A DNA stretch of 5,620 nucleotides from CAYSHJ01 sp964589725. GTDB lineage: Bacteria > Planctomycetota > Planctomycetia > Planctomycetales > Planctomycetaceae. Shown piece after piece: positions 1 through 5,620 of this stretch; positions within the stretch are counted from its first letter, which is position 1; each line of letters begins with the position of its first letter. A model generated the notes under the pieces. The model saw only the letters and a list, made by a program, of their open reading frames with translations. It ran no database searches and was not told the origin of the DNA. The translations under genes were made by a program, and so were the position numbers. The stretch covers positions 1 through 5,620 of the forward strand of contig CAZPUJ010000029.1 of assembly GCA_964589725.1 (NCBI GenBank), read 5' to 3'.

Positions 1-1
1 C

Positions 2-79
2 GCCGACTCGCTGAACGTTGCCGTCGCCGCCGGAATTTTTCTGTATCACTTCACATCGCAAGTCGCGGAGTCGAAGTAG
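2..79 (+). CDS. SpoU/TrmH-family RNA 2'-O-methyltransferase, C-terminal fragment (5' end outside window)
   Basis: The frame starting at base 2 is open for 25 codons to a TAG at 77-79 and reads ADSLNVAVAAGIFLYHF followed by TSQVAESK. The SLNV-(A/S)-VAA-G block followed by a hydrophobic LY segment is the C-terminal motif 3 of SpoU-type methyltransferases, which bind S-adenosylmethionine through a trefoil knot and methylate ribose 2'-OH groups of rRNA or tRNA. Only the end of the protein is visible, so the substrate and exact subfamily cannot be told. The gene runs convergently toward the secreted hydrolase. Its stop codon lies inside the GTAG tetranucleotide of the REP-like element at 75-130, so the repeat abuts or supplies the end of the gene. 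The fragment is too short to be certain, but the motif is distinctive. Confidence 0.75.
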   Translation, partial: ADSLNVAVAAGIFLYHFTSQVAESK

Positions 80-109
80 TCCGGTCACTCCGTGACCGGA
101 GTTTTCGAG

Positions 110-130
<21 letters not shown>
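75..130. repeat. REP/BIME-like double hairpin between convergent genes
   Basis: Two perfect hairpins stand head to head. The left is TCCGGTCAC (80-88), loop TCC, GTGACCGGA (92-100). The right is CGAGTCAC (106-113), loop GGA, GTGACTCG (117-124). They are bracketed by AGTAGT (75-80) and ACTACT (125-130), so each hairpin, read outward-in on its own strand, begins with GTAG and then the palindrome. GTRG followed by a stem-loop in inverted pairs is the known architecture of REP sequences and BIMEs mobilised by RAYT (TnpA-REP) transposases. The stop codons of both flanking convergent genes (TAG 77-79 on +, TGA 110-112 on -) fall inside the element. It could act as a bidirectional terminator or mRNA 3'-end stabiliser; there is no strong T-tract on the + side. 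Confidence 0.75.
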
Positions 131-2143
<2,013 letters not shown>

Positions 2144-2149
2144 GAGAAG

Positions 2150-2155
2150 TCTCCT
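2150..2155 (-). promoter_or_regulatory. Shine-Dalgarno site that fixes the hydrolase start
   Basis: On the - strand the sequence reads AGGAGA followed by CTTCTC and the ATG at 2143. Six to seven bases separate the site from the start codon, which is near optimal. It supports ATG 2143 over the longer frame opening at 2200, which has no comparable site and would place 19 charged residues before the signal peptide. Confidence 0.8.
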
Positions 2156-2267
2156 GATGCAAGTCTTGTTCGCGATTGTTTTCCGGTGGACGCTGCCCAC
2201 ATCGGAAATCGATACGGACGCGGGCGGTGTGGGTCGATTGGCCTAACATCGCGAAGCCGCAACCAAT

Positions 2268-2316
2268 GTGGCACGACACTCCGCGTCGTGAATTCCGACG
2301 TGGAGCGTCGCACCAC
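2268..2316. repeat. REP/BIME-like double hairpin upstream of the hydrolase
   Basis: Two hairpins lie either side of a central GAATTC (2290-2295). The left is CACGAC (2272-2277), loop ACTCCGC, GTCGTG (2285-2290). The right is CGACG (2296-2300), loop TGGAG, CGTCG (2306-2310). Each is preceded, on its own strand, by GTGG (2268-2271 and the complement of 2313-2316), the second permitted form of the REP tetranucleotide GTRG. The two arms are also imperfect inverted copies of each other, and the differences I can align (CA/TG, A/G, G/A) are all transitions. The CTCC loop core is shared with the element at 75-130 although the stems differ, which suggests one repeat family with compensating stem changes. 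Function is unknown. Confidence 0.6.
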
Positions 2317-2347
2317 CAATTGCGCGCACATTGTGAATGATCTACGA

Positions 2348-2371
2348 GCGAAGACTCCAGCGAGGCTTCGC
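2348..2371. repeat. Small hairpin (GCGAAG/CTTCGC)
   Basis: GCGAAG (2348-2353) pairs with CTTCGC (2366-2371). An inner CTC/GAG pair (2355-2357 with 2362-2364) closes a four-base loop across one A/G mismatch, giving about nine base pairs. No T-tract follows on either strand, so it is not a classical terminator. It may be another degenerate repeat or chance in a GC-rich spacer. Confidence 0.3.
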
Positions 2372-2393
2372 GTCAGACCCAAGAGACTGGATA

Positions 2394-2481
2394 GACCGCT
2401 AATTCTCGCTAATTGACGCTAATTTCGGAGCGCCGGCCACTTCGTAATTTAATTAGCGCAAATTAGCGAAGATTAGCGGTC
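2394..2481. repeat. AT-rich inverted repeat made of 10-bp CGCTAATT units (MITE-like or protein-binding array)
   Basis: The left arm (2394-2424) and right arm (2451-2481) are 31-base inverted copies matching at 27 of 31 positions, with termini GACCGCTAAT and ATTAGCGGTC. Inside each arm the unit CGCTAATT (right arm: AATTAGCG) recurs three times at an exact 10-base step (left arm from 2397, 2407 and 2417), so all copies sit on the same face of the helix. The 26-base centre contains the GC-rich CGCCGGCC and then turns AT-rich. It could be a small non-autonomous mobile element, a binding array for a dimeric or oligomeric protein, or, if transcribed, a long hairpin between the hydrolase and CDGSH genes. 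No transposase or flanking target duplication is evident here. Confidence 0.7.
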
Positions 2482-2547
2482 AAAAATGGAATCTTTGACT
2501 CAACGCCGACAACTTTTTGAATCGAAGGTGTCTAATGCTCGCCGAGT

Positions 2548-2766
2548 TCAGCCGCTCACCGTCGGCACGGTCTCGGCGGCTTGAAAGCCAGACGATTTGT
2601 GCGAGCCGTCGCAGAACAGCCTCTTCTGAGACGCTCCGCAGCGGCACAAGGCGACGTTCTCTTTGCCCGTCAGGTCGTACTGGTTGCCGGCGTGGTCGCA
2701 GAGCGTGATCGGACCCGAAACCAGCAGTGGCCCGTTCTCGCGACATTTGATCGTGACGTCTGGCAT
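2548..2766 (-). CDS. CDGSH iron-sulfur domain protein, 72 aa
   Basis: This small soluble protein has no signal peptide. The C-terminal half carries the CDGSH [2Fe-2S] ligand set: C41-R-C43, then C52-D-G-S-H56, which binds a redox-active and often labile cluster through three Cys and one His. The N-terminal half (VTIKCRENGP, then TLCDHAGNQYDLTGKE) matches the usual short bacterial form, so the protein is complete. The family consensus has proline two residues before the third Cys (Px-CDGSH); here it is Leu50 (RLFCDGSH). Cys8 and Cys23 are extra cysteines outside the cluster. The start at 2766 is supported by GAGGAG seven bases upstream (2774-2779 on this strand). The gene is divergent from the Sec-peroxiredoxin, with 224 bp between the two starts, so shared redox regulation is possible but not shown. 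The role is likely electron transfer or Fe-S/redox sensing. Confidence 0.9.
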   Translation of the reverse strand: MPDVTIKCRENGPLLVSGPITLCDHAGNQYDLTGKENVALCRCGASQKRLFCDGSHKSSGFQAAETVPTVSG

Positions 2767-2990
2767 GATCGTTCTCCTCGAACAAGGTTCTCGTTGGAAC
2801 AGCGCGACACACGTTATCTCGCCGAAAAGTCCACGGCAACGAACGCAGAAGCCCTAGCCGAAGCACTGTTTCATTGGATGATCCCACATCCCTCGTTACG
2901 CTGGCCGAACACCTCAACCGGTTGTTATACGTATTGCGGGTTTTCCATGGCGCGAGCCAAGTCAACGGCGTCGAAGAGGAGTGAGCAACC
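2767..2990. promoter_or_regulatory. Divergent intergenic region between CDGSH and Sec-peroxiredoxin genes
   Basis: Both promoters should lie in these 224 bp. Toward the peroxiredoxin side two perfect palindromes are nearly adjacent: CAACCGGTTG (2915-2924) and ATACGTAT (2927-2934), 57-76 bases upstream of the ATG. The second overlaps a TATACG/TATT stretch that could serve as a -10 region, so either palindrome could be an operator. Near the CDGSH start, GTTC and GAAC tetramers alternate (2771-2800). I cannot identify a regulator or a definite promoter. Confidence 0.3.
2976..2981 (+). promoter_or_regulatory. Shine-Dalgarno site of the Sec-peroxiredoxin
   Basis: GAGGAG lies nine bases before the ATG at 2991. 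It supports that start, which opens directly into a signal peptide. No comparable site precedes any ATG or GTG just after the in-frame TGA at 3198, which argues that the downstream half is translated by readthrough rather than by re-initiation. Confidence 0.75.
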
Positions 2991-3539
2991 ATGAGATTCT
3001 TCCAGCGACTCTGCCTGGGGCTGGGTCTGGCGGCCTTCGCGATGGCGATGTCCGCCACGGCTGCCGACATCAAAGAGGGCGATGACGCGCCCGATTGGGA
3101 ACTGAAGGGAACCGACGGCAAGACCTACAAGCTGTCTGAATTCAAAGGCAAGAAGGCCGTCGTGGTGGCCTGGTATCCCAAGGCCAAGACCGGCGGTTGA
3201 ACGGCCGAGTGCAAGTCGCTCCGTGAGAGCGGCAACGGCCTTCGCGAATTCCATGTCGCCTACTTCGGTGCCAGTTGCGACACGCCCGATTACAACAAGG
3301 AATTCGCGGACGAGCTCAAGCTCGACTTCCCGTTGTTGAGCGATCCGGAACGCAAGACCGCCAAGGCTTATGGATTGGTGGCCGACGATAAAGGCTTCCC
3401 CAAACGCTGGACGGTTTATGTCAGTGTGGAAGGGAAAATTGCCTTCATTGACAAAGAAGTCAAACCGGCCGCGCACGGCGATGCGGTCGTGAAGAAGCTG
3501 AAAGATCTGGGAGTGGCCAAAGCCGAGAAGAAGAAGTGA
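2991..3539 (+). CDS. Secreted selenocysteine-containing peroxiredoxin (PrxQ/BCP-like), 182 aa, TGA 3198-3200 read as Sec
   Basis: Two collinear open segments (codons 1-69 and 71-182) in one frame are separated only by TGA at codon 70. Read through, the product is a complete AhpC/TSA-type peroxiredoxin that reduces hydroperoxides. Residues 1-25 are a signal peptide (MRFFQRL, hydrophobic core, SATA-A), so it acts outside the cytoplasmic membrane. APDWELKGTDGKTYKLSEFKG (33-53) is the typical first strand region. The universal PxxxTxxC motif is P63-K-A-K-T67-G-G-U70, so the TGA sits exactly at the peroxidatic cysteine. TAECKSLRE follows, and Cys74 (+4; +5 in E. coli Bcp) may be the resolving residue. 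Cys96 is a further cysteine in GASCDTP, where Ser or Val is usual. Arg139 (KRWTVYV) fits the active-site arginine. A SECIS-like hairpin follows the TGA. The alternative is a pseudogene, but the uninterrupted C-terminal half and the neighbouring gene with the same feature argue against that. Confidence 0.88.
3215..3233 (+). promoter_or_regulatory. Bacterial SECIS-like hairpin of the Sec-peroxiredoxin
   Basis: Just after the in-frame TGA (3198-3200), GTCGCTC (3215-3221) pairs with GAGCGGC (3227-3233), giving seven base pairs including one G-U, closed by the five-base loop CGTGA (3222-3226). There are 21 bases between the TGA and the loop, and a G is the second loop base, followed by U. Both fit the known bacterial SECIS pattern recognised by SelB (short upper stem, small loop with a G among its first two bases, roughly 16-37 nt from the UGA). 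An outer GGCC/GGCC pair (3203-3206 with 3237-3240) could extend the stem across an internal loop. The hairpin lies within coding sequence, as expected in bacteria. Confidence 0.75.
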
Positions 3540-3542
3540 ATC

Positions 3543-3648
3543 TCCCGCCACCCTGCTCGTCAGGGTGGTTCCCGCGTTTCTGCACTACGCGATCACACGG
3601 TTCTAGTGCAAAAGCGCGGGAACCACCGAGATGAACTCGGTGGCGGGA
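3543..3648. repeat. 106-bp palindromic element between the two selenoprotein genes
   Basis: The ends TCCCGCCACC (3543-3552) and GGTGGCGGGA (3639-3648) are perfect inverted repeats. Inside, GGTGGTTCCCGCG (3564-3576) pairs with CGCGGGAACCACC (3615-3627), and the pairing continues through 3587/3604 with one G-U and one mismatch, a stem of 24 positions around a 16-base loop. Each side can instead fold its own hairpin: CCACCCTG/CAGGGTGG (3548-3568) and CCACCGAG/CTCGGTGG (3623-3643). The whole can form a cruciform or a three-way RNA structure. This matches a mobile palindromic repeat (REP/BIME- or MITE-like) inserted 3 bp after the peroxiredoxin stop. It lacks a T-tract, so it is not a classical terminator, though it may attenuate readthrough into the next gene or protect mRNA ends. 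Confidence 0.8.
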
Positions 3649-3702
3649 TAGATGATGCCGGCCGCGCGGTGCGGTTGGCGTTTTGTCAGTTTCCTGGAAT
3701 TG

Positions 3703-3708
3703 AAGGAG
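3703..3708 (+). promoter_or_regulatory. Shine-Dalgarno site of the Sec-thioredoxin-like gene
   Basis: AAGGAG lies nine bases before the ATG at 3718. It selects this start over the in-frame ATGs at 3652 and 3655, which would prepend about 22 residues, start at the edge of the repeat at 3543-3648, and bury the signal peptide. Confidence 0.8.
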
Positions 3709-3717
3709 AACTCTTCG

Positions 3718-4266
3718 ATGAGAAGTTTCTGCGCCCCTGCGTTCGCGTTGCTGGTCGCAACGGCGAGCCTGATGGCCGCAGAGCTGAAGTCTGGACTCGA
3801 AGTCGGTGAGGCTTGTGGAGCCTTCAACGTGAAGGACATCACCGGACCGAACAAGGACAAAACGCTCTGCTATCGCTGAAGGTATGGTGCCCGTCCGGTG
3901 GTGACGATCTTCACCCGATCCATCACCGACAACTTGGCCAGTTTGGTCAAACTAGTTGACACACAATTGGAAGAGAATGAGGAACAGAAGTTGGCGGCGT
4001 TTGTCGTGCTGCTCAGCAATGACCCGGACGCCGACGAAGCGAAACTTAAGGAACTCGCGGAGAAGCAGGGGATCAAGAACATCCCGCTGACGATTTACGA
4101 CGGCATCGCCGGCCCTCCGAATTACAACATCGCCGAAGATGCCGATCTCACCGTGCTGCACTGGAAAGGCCTCAAGGTCGTCGTCAACCACGCCTTCGCC
4201 AAAGGTGAGTTCAAGGTCAGCGGCGTCACGAAGGTGGTCGAGAGCACCGCCAAGATTCTTGAGTAG
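3718..4266 (+). CDS. Secreted selenocysteine-containing thioredoxin-like protein (CxxU), 182 aa, TGA 3877-3879 read as Sec
   Basis: One frame is broken only by TGA at codon 54 and then runs to TAG at 4264-4266. Residues 1-21 are a signal peptide (MRSF, core AFALLVATASLMAA), so the mature protein is extracytoplasmic. Residues about 27-50 (LEVGEACGAFNVKDITGP) resemble the N-terminal part of redoxin folds. The redox site reads L-C51-Y-R-U54-R-Y-G, a CxxU version of CxxC, followed by a hydrophobic strand PVVTIFTR (60-67), helices, a strand AAFVVLL, and KNIPLTIYDG, where Pro123 could be the cis-proline facing the active site. The 178-bp spacing and same strand as the Sec-peroxiredoxin suggest partners, for example as its reductant, although this is inferred. 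Both genes are exactly 549 bp. A hairpin fitting a SECIS lies after the TGA and a terminator follows the gene. Assignment to thioredoxin-like is by motif and order only; the exact family is not named. Confidence 0.82.
3900..3915 (+). promoter_or_regulatory. Bacterial SECIS-like hairpin of the Sec-thioredoxin-like gene
   Basis: GGTGA (3900-3904) pairs perfectly with TCACC (3911-3915) around the six-base loop CGATCT (3905-3910). There are 25 bases from the in-frame TGA (3877-3879) to the loop, and G is the second loop base, as in the peroxiredoxin hairpin. The stem is shorter and weaker than that one. An alternative hairpin GCC/GGT (3889-3891 with 3897-3899) with loop CGTCC lies only 12 bases after the TGA, closer than is typical. 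Confidence 0.55.
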
Positions 4267-4293
4267 CTGAACGACACGTTACTCGAAAGCACC

Positions 4294-4332
4294 CGGCCCG
4301 CCGAGTCCTCTGATCCGGCGGGCCGTTCTCTT
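4294..4332 (+). terminator. Hairpin terminator after the Sec-thioredoxin-like gene
   Basis: CGGCCCGCCG (4294-4303) and CGGCGGGCCG (4316-4325) form a perfect ten-base-pair GC stem with a twelve-base loop, followed by TTCTCTT. It lies 27 bp after the TAG and between convergent genes, so it probably ends the selenoprotein transcript and may also block transcripts coming from the MFS gene on the other strand. The T-tract is short and interrupted, so intrinsic activity may be moderate. Confidence 0.7.
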
Positions 4333-4369
4333 GGAGTACGGCGGCTTGACGTCGCCCTCTATTCCAGGG

Positions 4370-5620
4370 TCAAGCGGTCGGCGACTCGCTGTTCCCGCCG
4401 TTGATCTTCGGCGGATGGAAGAACAATGCCAACGCGACGGCGGCGGCGACGGCAGACAGGCAGGGGATCAGGAAGAGTTGGTCGAAATAGACTCGCCCAC
4501 GAGCGTCGCTGAGTGGCGCGACGTCCTTGTTGGCGAGTGCTCCGCCAAAAGTGATCGTCAAGGAGTCCTGCGGGAGCGAACCGCCCAAAACGGCAACGTT
4601 GCCGGAGCCAATTCCGGGCAGAGCCTCCAAGGCCATCTGAACTTTCTCGGACGAAGAATCATTCGGAATCTGTTCCGTCTTCTCCTTCGCAAATGCGAGT
4701 TGAAACCATCCTTCTTGAGGTATGCCATTCAATTTCAGAGTTTGAACCTCGCTGGCTTGTTCAGTGCCATTGACGGTCGTTTTCGTCAGAGTCTCGGTAA
4801 ACTTGTCAAACAGTGGCGGACAGACGAAGCCGGCCACGAGCGCTCCCAAGCCGAGGATCATCAGGTTGAACAAGCCCTGCGCGCTCGAACGAATGTCCTT
4901 CGGAAAATACTCGTCCACGAAGATGTAGACCGTCGCGAAGAAGAAGGCATAGCAGATGCCGTGAAGCACCTGGATGAACACGATCAGCCACTTGAATTCT
5001 TCGGTGCCACAGAACGCGAAGACCGCGAATCGTGCGGCGTGCCCCAGGATGCCGAAGATCATCGTCGTGCGCCAGCCCAGCTTCTTGAGGCACATTCCCA
5101 GAATGGCCATCGTCAGGATTTCGGCGATCTGGCCAATACTCATGACGGGTGTGATCCAATTCTCCGGGATGCCGACCGTCGGCAGAAAGCGGCCGGTCCA
5201 ATTGAAGTAGCAGTTATGCACGAACGAGTCGGCCAACGTCACCACCCATAACACCATGACGAATGGGTGTGCCAAGAGCTTCATCGACTTCAGCCACGCC
5301 AACGAGTCTTCGCCTTCGGTGACCGGCTTTGGTGGAGTGTGCGGCAGCGACAGGCTGAATACCGCAAGCAATACCGAAGCGACACCGGCGACGATGTAGG
5401 TGATGGCCGTCGCGCTCTGCATTGCGTCGCCTTTCAGCGGTGAAGCGAGCACCGCGCTCATCCAGCCGACAATGTCGGTCGCGTTCGCCTCTTTGACCTT
5501 CACCCAATCGACCAAAATGAAGACCGGTGGCCATGCGGCGGCGATCCAGCCGATCGTGCCACCCATGCGCACGATGCCGAACTCCTCTTGAGCATCTTTC
5601 ATGCTGGCAAACGCGATCGA
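4370..5620 (-). CDS. MFS transporter, NupG-like nucleoside:H+ symporter family, with an extra loop domain (5' end outside window)
   Basis: The frame is open from the window end (reading SIAFASMKDAQEEFGIVRMGGTIGWIAAAW) to TGA at 4370-4372, about 416 codons. The F-G-x-(I/V)-R-x-x-G-T-I-G-W block is typical of the NupG/XapB-like branch of the major facilitator superfamily, which imports nucleosides or related solutes with protons. KDIRSSAQGLFNL before a late helix is a second family-like block. About ten hydrophobic segments are visible; the first helices are missing. Between the last two helices lies a loop of roughly 100 residues (4493-4800), where this family normally has a short turn. It contains a beta-rich unit (EVQTLKLNGIP, then VQMALEALPGIGSGNVAVLGG, then LTITFGGALANKDV) that resembles repeats of large surface or adhesin-like proteins. 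By the usual 12-helix topology this loop faces outside. The true start and the substrate are not visible. Confidence 0.85.
   Translation of the reverse strand, partial: SIAFASMKDAQEEFGIVRMGGTIGWIAAAWPPVFILVDWVKVKEANATDIVGWMSAVLASPLKGDAMQSATAITYIVAGVASVLLAVFSLSLPHTPPKPVTEGEDSLAWLKSMKLLAHPFVMVLWVVTLADSFVHNCYFNWTGRFLPTVGIPENWITPVMSIGQIAEILTMAILGMCLKKLGWRTTMIFGILGHAARFAVFAFCGTEEFKWLIVFIQVLHGICYAFFFATVYIFVDEYFPKDIRSSAQGLFNLMILGLGALVAGFVCPPLFDKFTETLTKTTVNGTEQASEVQTLKLNGIPQEGWFQLAFAKEKTEQIPNDSSSEKVQMALEALPGIGSGNVAVLGGSLPQDSLTITFGGALANKDVAPLSDARGRVYFDQLFLIPCLSAVAAAVALALFFHPPKINGGNSESPTA

Larger units (their letters stand above)
2144..2547. other. 404-bp gene-free region rich in palindromes
   Basis: This stretch lies between the start of the hydrolase gene and the end of the CDGSH gene, both on the - strand. 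I see no convincing coding sequence: open frames here are antisense or out-of-frame extensions without a Shine-Dalgarno site or a recognisable product. It holds the hydrolase ribosome binding site (2150-2155), a weak distant CCCACA/TGTGGG inverted repeat (2196-2233), the REP-like pair at 2268-2316, a small hairpin at 2348-2371 and the AT-rich inverted repeat at 2394-2481. The hydrolase promoter must lie in this stretch or beyond it, but I cannot point to a clear -35/-10 pair. Confidence 0.6.

Noticed and set aside
2144..2200. Hydrolase start at ATG 2200
   Set aside because: The added residues are basic and precede the signal peptide, while ATG 2143 has AGGAGA at ideal spacing.
3198..3200. TGA as a nonsense mutation or sequencing error creating a pseudogene
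   Set aside because: The downstream frame is intact, the codon falls at the catalytic Cys, a SECIS-like hairpin follows, and the neighbouring gene shows the same pattern independently. It remains the main alternative until the Sec machinery is found.
2925..3551. 208-codon - strand frame across the peroxiredoxin
   Set aside because: It is open because the sense frame lacks certain codons; no recognisable domain or ribosome site is present and the sense strand encodes a clear peroxiredoxin.
3548..3568. Hairpin after the true TGA stop (3537-3539) of the peroxiredoxin as a further SECIS element
   Set aside because: The distance would fit, but the loop CTCGT has no G in its first two bases, the hairpin belongs to the 106-bp palindrome, and readthrough would give no family-like sequence.
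3652..3717. Longer N-terminus of the thioredoxin-like protein from ATG 3652
   Set aside because: There is no good ribosome site before it, it begins at the edge of the repeat, and it would place about 22 residues before an otherwise clean signal peptide; AAGGAG precedes ATG 3718 at a proper distance.
3540..3717. CRISPR array
   Set aside because: The repeats are inverted, not direct; there are no regularly spaced direct repeats with unique spacers.
4331..5251. 306-codon open frame on the + strand
   Set aside because: It is antisense to the MFS gene, its translation is charged and low in recognisable motifs, and the opposite strand encodes clear transmembrane helices and family motifs.

Overview
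The window looks like a stretch of a planctomycete-type genome (Planctomycetota). This is inferred from moderately high GC, a large secreted alpha/beta hydrolase with a long C-terminal domain, a small CDGSH protein, secreted redoxins, a NupG-like MFS transporter and several palindromic repeats between genes. No rRNA or other taxonomic marker is present, so the assignment is an inference.

Layout from left to right. (1) The last 25 codons of a SpoU/TrmH-type RNA methyltransferase (+). (2) A REP-type double hairpin (75-130) that contains the stop codons of both this gene and the convergent gene. (3) A secreted alpha/beta hydrolase of 677 residues (-, 110-2143). (4) A 404-bp gene-free stretch (2144-2547) with a second, related REP-like pair (2268-2316), a small hairpin, and an AT-rich inverted repeat built from 10-bp units (2394-2481). 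(5) A CDGSH iron-sulfur protein (-, 2548-2766). (6) A divergent intergenic region, then a secreted PrxQ/BCP-like peroxiredoxin (+, 2991-3539) with an in-frame TGA at the peroxidatic cysteine position. (7) A 106-bp palindromic element (3543-3648). (8) A secreted thioredoxin-like protein (+, 3718-4266) with an in-frame TGA at the second position of a CxxC-like motif. (9) A hairpin terminator. (10) The 3' part of an MFS transporter (-, 4370 to the window end) with an extra domain in its last extracytoplasmic loop.

The main result is the pair of adjacent secreted selenoproteins. Automatic gene callers would report each as two fragments or as a pseudogene. In both, a single TGA replaces the expected redox cysteine, the reading frame continues with family-like sequence to a normal stop, each start has a strong Shine-Dalgarno site, and a bacterial SECIS-like hairpin lies 21-25 nt downstream of the TGA. 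Read through, both proteins are 182 residues with an N-terminal signal peptide. The inferred picture is an extracytoplasmic peroxide-reducing pair: a Sec-peroxiredoxin (PxxxTxxU, possible resolving Cys) and a CxxU thioredoxin-like partner that could reduce it. The selenocysteine machinery (selA, selB, selC, selD) is not in this window and would have to be elsewhere in the genome.

The second theme is repeats. Two double-hairpin elements with GTRG tetranucleotides match the architecture of REP/BIME sequences mobilised by RAYT transposases and flank the hydrolase gene. They share a CTCC loop while their stems differ but still pair. Two further palindromes of other types lie at 2394-2481 and 3543-3648.
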